In this document: positions 52,392 to 60,800 of the stretch, piece after piece
How positions within the stretch are numbered: position 1 is the stretch's first letter
Layout of the letters: each line of letters begins with the position of its first letter
Assembly (NCBI RefSeq): GCF_020595095.1
Contig: NZ_JAJDOP010000001.1
Coordinates: 682,001-746,000, forward strand
Direction of reading: 5' to 3'
Source of the DNA: Microvirga rosea
Lineage (GTDB): Bacteria > Pseudomonadota > Alphaproteobacteria > Rhizobiales > Beijerinckiaceae
DNA: 64,000 nucleotides
Notes under the pieces: generated by a model
The model's database searches: none
What the model was told of the DNA's origin: nothing
What the model saw: the letters and a program-made list of their open reading frames with translations, nothing else
Translations under genes and position numbers: made by a program

Positions 52392-53078
52392 TCAGCCGCT
52401 TCGATAGGAGCGGACAGGGCCACTGCGGTTCGGGTCCCGGAGCAAGGTCCGGCCTGTCGCCGATGTTGCGTTCGGGCTCAGTTCGTTGACGCCGGGCCGC
52501 TCCTCGCGCGCCTCGGCGGACCGTCCGGCCGGGAGGGTGGTGCCGCCGCCCAACGGAGCCGCGGCTCTGAGATCCGATGTGCCAAGATCGTCGCCGCCGG
52601 TAAGGGCGTCCATTCCCGGCAGCGCGCCGGTGTTCGTCATGCCCTCGGCCGTCCCGCCTGTGATGCCGGCGGCCAGAGGAGTCCCGGCATCGCCGCCTCC
52701 CTGAGTGCCGGCGCTGTCGCCTTGCGCGGTGGTGCCCTCGAAATCGTCGGGCCCGAACATCTCCAGAATGCGAACGGTTTCGTCTTGCTCCGCCGCGCCG
52801 ACCTGCGCCGCCACGAGAGCGCAGCCTTCCCTCAACTTGACCTCAAAGGCATTGAACTCGTCTTCTGGTAGGGAAAGTCGCCTGAGTTCTCCTGCCAGAT
52901 CCGTTTCGAGAGAAAGATCGCGGAAGCCGGAGATCGATGAGATCTCCCGTCCCTTGGGGAGGCCGGCCATCGTGATCCGGGACGGAGCAACTCCCATTTC
53001 GAGCAGTGCCTGTACGGCCTGTTGAGCCTGACCGAGGTCCTTGAACAGGGCTGTAACCAAATGGGGCATGGAATCCAT
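52392..53078 (-). CDS. YflT-like stress protein with disordered tail
   Basis: A 228-aa protein. Residues 1 to about 110 resemble the general stress protein YflT/17M fold (HLVTALFKDLGQAQQAVQALLEMGV). The remainder is rich in Gly, Thr, Ala and Pro, predicted disordered, with no repeats that fit a known domain. ATGs at 53078 and 53069 are both possible. It converges with the FAD oxidoreductase and is divergent from the ugp operon. Its function is unknown. Confidence 0.6.
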   Translation of the reverse strand: MDSMPHLVTALFKDLGQAQQAVQALLEMGVAPSRITMAGLPKGREISSISGFRDLSLETDLAGELRRLSLPEDEFNAFEVKLREGCALVAAQVGAAEQDETVRILEMFGPDDFEGTTAQGDSAGTQGGGDAGTPLAAGITGGTAEGMTNTGALPGMDALTGGDDLGTSDLRAAAPLGGGTTLPAGRSAEAREERPGVNELSPNATSATGRTLLRDPNRSGPVRSYRSG

Positions 53079-53183
53079 TCCGTGAAAGACTGTTTTTCCA
53101 ACGAATACCGGGTCCGGCCGTTCCCGGTTTTCCCATTAAGCCTGACAAAAGAAAGGGCTTCCATTTTGAAGCCGGCTATGCTT

Positions 53184-53212
53184 GTCATGTTTTTGTCATA
53201 AACCCGTCATCC
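53184..53212 (+). promoter_or_regulatory. Pho box (three PhoB half-sites) upstream of ugpB
   Basis: TTGTCAT at 53184-53190, TTGTCAT at 53195-53201 and CCGTCAT at 53206-53212 are three direct copies at exact 11-bp spacing, each with the TGTCAT/CGTCAT PhoB core. This is 66 bp before the ugpB start, and ugp operons are classic members of the Pho regulon. Phosphate starvation should switch the operon on. Confidence 0.85.
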
Positions 53213-53277
53213 CACCTTCGCGTCGGGGTGATGAACGACAACAACGTCCCGATGGGATGATATGGGAGAGATCGGTT

Positions 53278-54588
53278 ATGAAGCATAAATCGTTCCTCGC
53301 CGCGCTGGCCATTGGCTTCGCGACGAGCACCTCGGCCTTTGCGCAGACGGAGATCCAGTGGTGGCACGCCATGACGGGCGCCAACAATGACGTGATCAAT
53401 CGTCTCGCGGAAGAATTCAACGCCAGCCAGAAGGACTACAAGGTCGTTCCGAGCTACAAGGGCAACTACGCCGATACCATGAACGCCGGTATCGCAGCCT
53501 TCCGGGCGGGCAACGCTCCTCATATCATCCAGGTCTTCGAAGTCGGCACCGCCACCATGATGGGCGCCAAGGGCGCGGTTAAGCCGGTGTATCAGCTGAT
53601 GGCCGAGGCCGGCGAGAAGTTCGAGCCGACCGCCTATCTGCCGACGATCACGGGCTATTATTCGACCGCCAAGGGCGAAATGCTCTCCTTCCCGTTCAAC
53701 TCGTCCTCGATGGTCATGTGGGTCAACAAGGACGAGCTGAAGAAGGCCGGCGTCAACGAGATCCCGAAGACCTGGCCGGAAGTCTTCGACGCCGCCAAGA
53801 AGCTGAAGGCCGCCGGCCATAACACCTGCGGGTTCAGCTCCGCCTGGACGACCTGGGCGATGATCGAGCAGTTCTCGGCCTGGCACAATGTGCCCCTCGC
53901 CACGAAGGCGAACGGCCTCGAGGGTTTCGATACGGAGCTGAAATTCAACTCGCCTCTGCATACCAAGCATCTTCAGACGCTGATCGATCTGCAGAAGGAC
54001 AAGACCTACGACTATTCGGGCCGTGACAGCCGCTCCGAAGGCCGCTTCACCTCGGGCGAATGCGCGATCTTCCTGAACTCGTCGGGCTTCTACGGCAACG
54101 TGAAGGCCAATGCGAAGTTCGACTTCACCTCGGTCCCGATGCCGTATTACCCGGATGTGAAGGACGCTCCCCAGAACTCCATCATCGGCGGCGCTTCGCT
54201 GTGGGTCATGGGCGGCAAGAAGCCGGAAGAATACAAGGGCATCGCCAAGTTCTTCACCTTCCTGTCCGACACGGATCGCCAGGCTCGCCTGCATCAGGAA
54301 TCGGGCTATCTCCCGATCACCAAGGCGGCTTACGAGAAGACCAAGGCTTCGGGCTTCTATGAGAAGAACCCCGTCCTGCAGACTCCTCTGATCGAGCTGA
54401 CGACCAAGGAGCCCACGGAGAATTCCCGTGGCCTGCGTCTCGGCAACATGGTGCAGATGCGCGATGTGTGGTCGGAAGAACTCGAGGCGGCGCTTGCCGG
54501 CCAGAAGTCCGCGAAGGACGCTCTCGATGCGGCGGTTTCCCGCGGCAATCAGCTTCTGCGTCAGTTCGAGCGTACGGTCAGCCGTTAA
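53278..54588 (+). CDS. ugpB: sn-glycerol-3-phosphate-binding protein
   Basis: A 436-aa periplasmic protein that binds glycerol-3-phosphate and glycerophosphodiesters. The Sec signal MKHKSFLAALAIGFATSTSAFA cleaves before QTEIQWWHAM. The stretches AAFRAGNAPHIIQVFEVGTATMM, FPFNSSSMVMWVNKDELKKAG and HTKHLQTLIDLQ match UgpB. GGGAGAG precedes the ATG. It leads the operon, after a Pho box. A hairpin follows before ugpA. Confidence 0.95.
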   Translation: MKHKSFLAALAIGFATSTSAFAQTEIQWWHAMTGANNDVINRLAEEFNASQKDYKVVPSYKGNYADTMNAGIAAFRAGNAPHIIQVFEVGTATMMGAKGAVKPVYQLMAEAGEKFEPTAYLPTITGYYSTAKGEMLSFPFNSSSMVMWVNKDELKKAGVNEIPKTWPEVFDAAKKLKAAGHNTCGFSSAWTTWAMIEQFSAWHNVPLATKANGLEGFDTELKFNSPLHTKHLQTLIDLQKDKTYDYSGRDSRSEGRFTSGECAIFLNSSGFYGNVKANAKFDFTSVPMPYYPDVKDAPQNSIIGGASLWVMGGKKPEEYKGIAKFFTFLSDTDRQARLHQESGYLPITKAAYEKTKASGFYEKNPVLQTPLIELTTKEPTENSRGLRLGNMVQMRDVWSEELEAALAGQKSAKDALDAAVSRGNQLLRQFERTVSR

Positions 54589-54610
54589 ACTCAATCGACA
54601 ATCGAGAAAA

Positions 54611-54638
54611 ATCCCGGACGGCGCAAGCCGTCCGGGAT
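54611..54638 (+). terminator. Strong hairpin between ugpB and ugpA
   Basis: ATCCCGGACGGC, loop GCAA (a GNRA tetraloop), GCCGTCCGGGAT form a perfect 12-bp stem 22 bp after the ugpB stop. No T-tract follows, so it is more likely to protect the ugpB mRNA 3' end or attenuate ugpA than to terminate fully. Confidence 0.6.
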
Positions 54639-54709
54639 GATCTTATGAACAGCCTCGCAGACCGGTCGATGCCGTCATCTGCCGCCCATCACCGGATATT
54701 TTGAGCGCG

Positions 54710-55591
54710 ATGGAAAAACGAGCGATTTTCTCAAGTCGGACGCTGCCTTATCTGCTGCTCCTGCCGCAGATGGCGATCACGATCATCTTCTTTTACTGGC
54801 CGGCATCCCAGGCCATCTGGCAATCCTTCCTGATGGAAGATGCCTTCGGCATGTCGTCGGAGTTCGTCGGGTTCGAGAACTATCGTCTGCTGTTCGAGCA
54901 ACCCGAATATTACCGGGCGATGGTCACCACGATCATCTTCTCGTCGTTCGTCGCCTTGTTCTCCCTGGCCTGCTCGCTTTTGCTCGCAACGCAGGCGGAC
55001 AAGAATCTCCGTGGCGGCGAAACCTACAAGACCTTGCTGATCTGGCCGTACGCGGTCGCTCCTGCGATCGCGGGCGTCTTGTGGATCTTCATGTTCCATC
55101 CGACCATGGGAACCCTGTCGCGCCCGATCCGGGTCATCGGGATCGACTGGAACCCCATGCTCAACGGCACACATGCCATGATCCTGCTTATCCTGTCGGC
55201 GACCTGGAAGCAGATCAGCTACAACTTCCTGTTCTTCCTTGCCGGACTGCAGGCGATCCCGAAAAGCGTCATCGAAGCGGCGGCCATTGACGGCTCCGGC
55301 CCGCTGCGTCGTTTCTGGACGATCATTTTCCCCCTCCTCTCGCCGACGACCTTCTTCTTGATCGTGGTGAACATCGTCTATGTGTTCTTCGACACCTTCG
55401 GCATCATCGACGCGGTGACCGGGGGCGGACCGGCAGGACAGACCACGACACTGGTTTACAAGGTTTATGCGGATGGACGCCTCGGCGGCGACCTCGGCGG
55501 CTCCGCAGCGCAGTCGGTGATCCTGATGATCATCGTGATCGCGCTGACCGCCATTCAATTCCGTTATGTTGAGCGCAAGGTGCAGTACTGA
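54710..55591 (+). CDS. ugpA: Glycerol-3-phosphate ABC transporter permease
   Basis: A 293-aa inner-membrane permease with six helices, close to E. coli UgpA in length and sequence ([59 protein letters not shown]). The EAA loop is EAAAIDGSG. The ATG at 54710 fits the E. coli start; a TTG at 54701 is possible. Its stop overlaps the ugpE start by one base. Confidence 0.93.
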   Translation: MEKRAIFSSRTLPYLLLLPQMAITIIFFYWPASQAIWQSFLMEDAFGMSSEFVGFENYRLLFEQPEYYRAMVTTIIFSSFVALFSLACSLLLATQADKNLRGGETYKTLLIWPYAVAPAIAGVLWIFMFHPTMGTLSRPIRVIGIDWNPMLNGTHAMILLILSATWKQISYNFLFFLAGLQAIPKSVIEAAAIDGSGPLRRFWTIIFPLLSPTTFFLIVVNIVYVFFDTFGIIDAVTGGGPAGQTTTLVYKVYADGRLGGDLGGSAAQSVILMIIVIALTAIQFRYVERKVQY

Positions 55592-56436
55592 TGGTCGAAA
55601 ATCGGCGCTACAGGAATATTGCCGCGTATCTGGTGCTGACCATCGGCATCGTTATCGTCGCCTTCCCGGTCTATCTGGCGATTCTGGCCTCGACCTTCGA
55701 CGTGGCAACCATCATCAACGGCAACATGCCGCTTGTTCCCGGCCCGCACGCGGCCGAGAACTACTACCAGACCTTGTTCTTCGGGGGAGCGACCTCCCGG
55801 GAGCCGGTCGGCATCATGATGTTCAACTCGATGATCATGGCGATGGGCATCGCGGTCGGAAAGATCGTGATCTCGATTCTATCCGCTTTCGCGGTCGTGT
55901 ATTTCCGGTTTCCGCTTCGGATGACGGCCTTCTGGATCATCTTCATCACCCTGATGCTGCCGGTCGAGGTTCGCATTTATCCAACCTACAAGATCGTGGC
56001 GGATCTCGGACTTCTGGATACCTATACGGGACTTATCCTTCCGTTGATCGCCTCCGCGACCGGCACGCTCCTGTTCCGTCAGTTTTTCATGACGATTCCG
56101 GACGAGCTGCTGGAAGCATCCAAGATCGACGGAGCGGGTGCTTTCAGGTTCTTCAAGGATACGCTGATCCCATTGTCCATCACGACGATTGCCGCTCTGT
56201 TCGTCATCCAGTTCATCTATGGCTGGAATCAATACCTGTGGCCTCTGCTCATCACGACCAAATCGTCGATGCAGACGATCGTGATCGGCATCAAGAAGCT
56301 GACCTATTCGCAGGATGCGCTGGCTGAATGGAACATTGCCATGACGACAGCCGTGCTTGCCATGCTGCCGCCCGTTCTGGTGGTCGTGTTCATGCAGCGG
56401 CTGTTCGTGAAGGGCCTGGTCGAGACAGAGAAGTAA
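55591..56436 (+). CDS. ugpE: Glycerol-3-phosphate ABC transporter permease
   Basis: A 281-aa partner permease with six helices. The EAA-type loop reads EASKIDGAG. WNQYLWPLLITTKSSMQTIVIGIKKL and PVEVRIYPTYKI match UgpE. It overlaps ugpA by one base and is followed after 102 bp by ugpC. Confidence 0.93.
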   Translation: MVENRRYRNIAAYLVLTIGIVIVAFPVYLAILASTFDVATIINGNMPLVPGPHAAENYYQTLFFGGATSREPVGIMMFNSMIMAMGIAVGKIVISILSAFAVVYFRFPLRMTAFWIIFITLMLPVEVRIYPTYKIVADLGLLDTYTGLILPLIASATGTLLFRQFFMTIPDELLEASKIDGAGAFRFFKDTLIPLSITTIAALFVIQFIYGWNQYLWPLLITTKSSMQTIVIGIKKLTYSQDALAEWNIAMTTAVLAMLPPVLVVVFMQRLFVKGLVETEK

Positions 56437-56538
56437 TGGTGCGCCCCTTGGGCAGTCTCCCTCCTCGGGAGATCGGATTAGACGGAAATGACATCTCGTG
56501 CCCGATGAGCCGCACGAGCGACGTGAAGGATTGAGACG

Positions 56539-57615
56539 ATGGCAGGCGTAACGCTCGATACGGTACGGAAGATTTATGCAGGGAACGTCGAAGCGGTGAA
56601 GGGCGTATCCCTGGGCATCAAGGACGGATCGTTCTGCGTGCTGGTGGGGCCGTCCGGTTGCGGCAAGTCGACACTTCTGCGGATGATCGCGGGTCTCGAG
56701 ACGATTTCTGGCGGCGCCGTCAAGATCGGTGACCGTGTGGTGAACGAGGTCGAGCCGTCAGATCGCGATATCGCGATGGTGTTCCAGAACTATGCGCTTT
56801 ATCCGCATATGAGCGTCTACGACAACATGGCCTACGGCCTGAAGAACCGGGGAACGCCGAAGCCCGAGATCGAAAAGCGCGTCAAGGAAGCCGCGCGGAT
56901 CCTGGCAATCGAGAACTTCCTGGAGCGTAAACCCCGTCAACTTTCCGGTGGCCAGCGCCAGCGCGTCGCCATGGGACGCGCGATCGTCCGCAAGCCGCAG
57001 GTCTTCCTTTTCGACGAGCCTCTCTCGAATCTGGATGCGAAGCTGCGCGTGCAGATGCGTGTCGAAATCAAGCGGTTGCAGCGGGCCCTTGGCGTCACGT
57101 CGATCTATGTGACCCACGACCAGGTCGAGGCCATGACGCTCTCCGACCAGCTTGTGGTGATGAGCGGCGGGCAGATCGAGCAGGTCGGCACGCCCTCCGA
57201 GGTGTACCGCCGTCCCGAGACCCGCTTCGTCGCGACCTTCATCGGCTCGCCGCCCATGAACATCCTTCCCGGCAAGGTCGAGGGTCCCGGACGGGTTTCC
57301 GTCGGCGGCCAGATCATTGCCGTCACGGACATGCGCGATGGTCTCGCCCCGGGGACGGCCATTGAAGTCGGGCTGCGCCCCGAGGACGTGCAGGCGGGCA
57401 CAGCCGGCGCCAGCGCGCTGACCATGGACGTCGACTTTGTCGAGGAACTCGGCGCGACCCAGCTCTTCCATGGAAAAGTGGCAGGTGCCGATTTCGTCGT
57501 GCAGGCTTCGACCGGCCAGATCGCCGCCGACGCGAAAAGCCTCACCCTCACCGTGGAGCCGGGCAACGTGCATCTCTTCGACCCGCAGACGACCAAGCGT
57601 CTGGGCCGCGTCTAA
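56539..57615 (+). CDS. ugpC: Glycerol-3-phosphate ABC transporter ATP-binding protein
   Basis: A 358-aa ATPase. Walker A GPSGCGKS is at residues 37-44, followed by the [19 protein letters not shown] signature and [19 protein letters not shown]alker B, then a TOBE domain. GAAGGA precedes the ATG. It closely resembles the other ATPase at 3001-4053, as expected for the shared MalK/UgpC family. It completes ugpBAEC. Confidence 0.94.
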   Translation: MAGVTLDTVRKIYAGNVEAVKGVSLGIKDGSFCVLVGPSGCGKSTLLRMIAGLETISGGAVKIGDRVVNEVEPSDRDIAMVFQNYALYPHMSVYDNMAYGLKNRGTPKPEIEKRVKEAARILAIENFLERKPRQLSGGQRQRVAMGRAIVRKPQVFLFDEPLSNLDAKLRVQMRVEIKRLQRALGVTSIYVTHDQVEAMTLSDQLVVMSGGQIEQVGTPSEVYRRPETRFVATFIGSPPMNILPGKVEGPGRVSVGGQIIAVTDMRDGLAPGTAIEVGLRPEDVQAGTAGASALTMDVDFVEELGATQLFHGKVAGADFVVQASTGQIAADAKSLTLTVEPGNVHLFDPQTTKRLGRV

Positions 57616-57755
57616 CAGGGCCGGGGTTTAAGGCCAAGGTCACATAAGGGCCGCGGGATCTCTGCCGCGGCAATCCCTCCTCCGGCCCGTCCCTTGCTTT
57701 CGGTTGCGCCGGGGAAACAGCACCGTTATGCCTCGTTGAAAGGCGAGGATGAGGC

Positions 57756-59387
57756 ATGACGGTCAAGGTCGACGGAGCGAAGCTCAAGATCCGGGATGTG
57801 GTGCGTGTGGCGCGTCCCAACGATAAGGGGCGCTTTGAAAAGGCGACCCTTCACCCGCAGGCACGGGAGCGGATCGCAGCCACGCGGGACTATATCGACC
57901 GCCACTGGATGCATGACGACGCCCCTCTCATGTATGCATTCAATACGGGTGTCGGCCTGTTCAAGGACCAACGGGTCCTGATCGCCGACATGGCGGCCTA
58001 TCAGCGCAAAACCGTCTATGCCCATGCGACGGGAGTCGGAGAGCCGTTCGCGGAAGACGTGACGCGGGCCATGATGCTGCTGCGGGCGAACGCCTTCGCG
58101 TCCAACTATTCCGGTCCTCGCGTCGAGCTTGTGGAACGTCTGCTCGATTTCCTGAACGCGAACCTGCATCCCGTCATTCCTCAAAAGGGATCGGTCGGCG
58201 CATCGGGCGATCTGGCCCCGCTTGCCCACATGGCTGGCGCCGTTTGCGGCTTTGCCGAGGCCGAGATGATCTATCGGGGAAGGCGGATGCCCGCGAGAGA
58301 GGCGATCGCGAAGGCCGGCTTCGATCCCGATTTCGACCTTGGGGCAAAGGACGCCTCCGCTCTCATCAACGGCTCGACCACGTCGCTCGCGCTCGGGGCT
58401 CTCGCGGCTCACGACGCGCGGCGTCTCCTGAAGCATGCGGACATCGCCATGTGCCTCTCACTCGAGGCCATGCGCGGTGAGCTGGCGGCTTTCGACCCAC
58501 GGGTCCACAAAGCGCGGCCTCATCCCGGCCAAGCGCGGGTTGCCCGCAATCTGCTGCGGATTCTCGATGGAACGAAGCGGTGCTCCCAAGTGGCGCGGGA
58601 CATTGTTTTTCCAGATGAAGCGCGCCAGCCCGGCGCCGCGGCCCCACCCCGCGTACAGGATGTCTATTCCCTGCGCTGCACCCCCCAGGTTCACGGTCCC
58701 GCGGTCGAGGCGATGGAGTACGTCGAACGCATCATCGGGACAGAGATGAACTCCGCCACGGACAATCCGCTCATCTTCGATGACGGACAGGGTGGTTACG
58801 TTTCGATCTCCGGCGGTCACTTCCACGGCCAATACGTGGCGCAGGCCATGGATCTGCTGGCCATCGCCATGGCGGACCTCGGCGCAATCTCCGAGCGCCG
58901 CCTCGCACGTTTGATCGATCCCACGATGTCTTACGGCCTTCCCCGCAATCTGTTGGCGGGCAAACGGGGCCTGAATACGGGGTTCGCGACAGTGCAGTGT
59001 TCGATGTCGGCGCTGGTCATGGAAAATCGCGGCTTGGCCACGCCCGGTTCTGTCGACTCCATTCCGGGCAAGTCGAATGCCGAAGATCACGTTTCGAATT
59101 CCACATGGTGTGGGCGAAAGGCGCGCACCATCGTCGAGAACGTGGAACAGATCGTCGCCGGCGAGTTGTTGATGGCCGCTCAGGCGCTCACGCTCGTGGA
59201 GCCGCTGGCAAAGGAATATCCCATCGGCAAGGGCTCCGCTGCGGCGTTGGAGGCTATTCGCGCCGTGATCCCACCCGCACTCGACGGCGACCGGTGGTAT
59301 GCGGCTGAGATGAACCAGGCGCTTGCGCTCGTTCGCTCCGGCAACGTGGTGGATACGGTCGAAGCCGCCATTGGGACTTTGGAATAG
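57756..59387 (+). CDS. Aromatic amino acid ammonia-lyase (histidine ammonia-lyase-like)
   Basis: A 543-aa MIO enzyme. Ala149-Ser150-Gly151 in GSVGASGDLAPLAH forms the electrophilic cofactor. Other motifs are SATDNPLIF, GGHFHGQYVAQAMD and GKSNAEDHVSNSTW. The substrate-selectivity stretch reads YAHATG: His90 is kept as in histidine ammonia-lyase rather than the Phe/Leu of phenylalanine lyase, so histidine is the best guess. None of hutU, hutI or hutG is present nearby, which is odd for a classical HutH. GAGGATGAGGC precedes the ATG, and a strong terminator follows. Confidence 0.85.
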   Translation: MTVKVDGAKLKIRDVVRVARPNDKGRFEKATLHPQARERIAATRDYIDRHWMHDDAPLMYAFNTGVGLFKDQRVLIADMAAYQRKTVYAHATGVGEPFAEDVTRAMMLLRANAFASNYSGPRVELVERLLDFLNANLHPVIPQKGSVGASGDLAPLAHMAGAVCGFAEAEMIYRGRRMPAREAIAKAGFDPDFDLGAKDASALINGSTTSLALGALAAHDARRLLKHADIAMCLSLEAMRGELAAFDPRVHKARPHPGQARVARNLLRILDGTKRCSQVARDIVFPDEARQPGAAAPPRVQDVYSLRCTPQVHGPAVEAMEYVERIIGTEMNSATDNPLIFDDGQGGYVSISGGHFHGQYVAQAMDLLAIAMADLGAISERRLARLIDPTMSYGLPRNLLAGKRGLNTGFATVQCSMSALVMENRGLATPGSVDSIPGKSNAEDHVSNSTWCGRKARTIVENVEQIVAGELLMAAQALTLVEPLAKEYPIGKGSAAALEAIRAVIPPALDGDRWYAAEMNQALALVRSGNVVDTVEAAIGTLE

Positions 59388-59397
59388 AGCACAATAA

Positions 59398-59423
59398 AAA
59401 GGGCCCGGTCATCCGGGCCCTTT
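59398..59423 (+). terminator. Intrinsic terminator after the ammonia-lyase
   Basis: GGGCCCGG, loop TCAT, CCGGGCCC (59401-59420) extended by AAA and TTT gives an 11-bp stem. It lies between the stop at 59387 and the convergent secreted-protein gene and probably works in both directions. Confidence 0.8.
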
Positions 59424-59456
59424 CTCCATGAAACGCTTCGATATGAAACGCTTCGA

Positions 59457-59759
59457 TTATCGGCAGCGCCGCACGGTGCGGTACACAACACTTCCGTTCG
59501 GGCGGTAAACGCGTTCCTGAACCATGCGGCACGGTCCAACTCCGGGACGGCCGATGCCCGGGCCGCATTCCCGCACGGTACGATACACAACACGCCCGTT
59601 CGGTCGAACCGACCGCACGCGACGCGTGACGCAAGCGACGTCCTCCACAAGAGAGGGAGCCTGCACCTGAGCTCCATTGAAGCGGGCCTGTGCTTCGGGT
59701 GCAGCAAAGAAACCCAATCCAAGAGCAGCGGCGAAAGCCGGGAGGATAATGGCTCGCAT
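59457..59759 (-). CDS. Small secreted protein with RPNG-VVYRTVR repeats
   Basis: A 100-aa exported protein. The signal is MRAIILPAFAAALGLGFFAA with a likely cut near AQA-RF. The mature part has two copies of the motif RPNG(R/S)VVYRTVR, Cys residues near the repeats, and a basic C-terminus (RRCR). AAGGA precedes the ATG at 59759; a longer upstream form is less likely. The family is not recognised by me. The repeats and Cys suggest a small cell-surface protein. Confidence 0.7.
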   Translation of the reverse strand: MRAIILPAFAAALGLGFFAAPEAQARFNGAQVQAPSLVEDVACVTRRVRSVRPNGRVVYRTVRECGPGIGRPGVGPCRMVQERVYRPNGSVVYRTVRRCR

Positions 59760-59844
59760 AATCCGATCCTTCGATATGTTATGGTGACGAACGAACAACA
59801 ACGACGTCGCGCAGTTAAGGTTCCAGGAAAGGATCCGTCAGAGA

Positions 59845-60366
59845 ATGCAACCTCGTGTCGTCATTGCGCCCGTTTCCGCATCGGATGGTGTGGAGCTCGT
59901 GGCTGCGAACCTCGCCAGCATTGCGGTGCACGAACCGTGGGTCTATCCGTGTCGTGATGCAGCGTCATTCCACGCCTATCTCGCACGCAGCGATGGCGAC
60001 AGGTCCGTCGGCTTCATCGCGCGAGAGCTGCAAGGCCGCCGGATCATCGGAGTTGTGAACATCAACGAGATTGTCCGCGGTCTCTTTCAGAGCGCCTATC
60101 TCGGCTATTACGGCATGGCCGGCTGGCAAGGGCAGGGCCTGATGCGAGAAGCGGTTGAACTCGTTGTGTTATATGCGTTCGATCAGCTCGCGCTGCACAG
60201 GCTCGAGGCGAATATCCAGCCTGGCAATGCACCGTCCCTCGCTCTCGCGAAACGGCTGGGCTTTCGGCACGAGGGTTATTCACCACGATATCTCAAAATC
60301 GGCGGCGAATGGCGCGATCATGAACGCTGGGCTATTCTCTCAGAAGACTGGAGACGTCGCGTCTAA
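59845..60366 (+). CDS. GNAT acetyltransferase (RimJ/RimL-like)
   Basis: A 173-aa acetyltransferase of the RimJ/RimL/SpeG-type GNAT family. The acetyl-CoA-binding motif GWQGQGLMREAVELV and the later LHRLEANIQPGNAPSLALAKRLGFRHEG are diagnostic. Substrates of this group include ribosomal proteins and other amines; the target here is unknown. It overlaps the convergent GNAT gene by four bases. Confidence 0.85.
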   Translation: MQPRVVIAPVSASDGVELVAANLASIAVHEPWVYPCRDAASFHAYLARSDGDRSVGFIARELQGRRIIGVVNINEIVRGLFQSAYLGYYGMAGWQGQGLMREAVELVVLYAFDQLALHRLEANIQPGNAPSLALAKRLGFRHEGYSPRYLKIGGEWRDHERWAILSEDWRRRV

Positions 60367-60800
60367 TCGTTCGGCTTCAGTGATTTCTGAAAGAAGATCC
60401 GGCTGTTCCCGGCGGGAAAGTCCTTCAGTTCGCCGAACCTCTCGTATCCCAGCCGTTCGTAGAGAGCAGCAGCCTGAGGATTGAGTGTGTCAAGCCATGA
60501 GGAATGACATCCACGTTTGAGGCCTTCCGTTTCCGCAAGAGCGATCAGACGGCTGCCGATGCCATTGTGGCGAAGGTCTTCCGGCACGAAGATCAGTTCG
60601 ATCGAAAGCCATCCCCGTCCGGTGCGCCCCCAAAGACCGCCAAGGATGAGCCCTTGTTCCGACCCCCGGATGACGATGGCGAGATCCTCGGTCGGAAGAC
60701 CTGGGGCCAGGATCGTGCGATTGAAGTCACGCAGCTGCTCCTGAATCAAATCGTGAATGGCCACATCCGGCGATGCGATCAGTTCAAGATCGCAGGTCAA
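60363..60800 (-). CDS. GNAT acetyltransferase, TTG start coupled to hydrolase gene
   Basis: A 145-aa GNAT protein. FVPEDLRHNGIGSRLIALAETEGLKRG is the acetyl-CoA-binding region, and LDTLNPQAAALYERLGYERFG follows. The best start is a TTG at 60800 because it overlaps the stop of the upstream hydrolase by four bases (TTGA) and no Met lies in the first 50 residues. The substrate is unknown. It is the second gene after the amidohydrolase. Confidence 0.78.
   Translation of the reverse strand: MTCDLELIASPDVAIHDLIQEQLRDFNRTILAPGLPTEDLAIVIRGSEQGLILGGLWGRTGRGWLSIELIFVPEDLRHNGIGSRLIALAETEGLKRGCHSSWLDTLNPQAAALYERLGYERFGELKDFPAGNSRIFFQKSLKPND

Noticed and set aside
53185..54594. A 469-aa minus-strand frame over ugpB
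   Set aside because: It is antisense of ugpB with Arg/His-rich composition and no recognised domain.
57651..57672. Terminator after ugpC
   Set aside because: GCCGCGG and CCGCGGC can pair over 7 bp, but there is no T-tract and the stem is short, so I did not call it.
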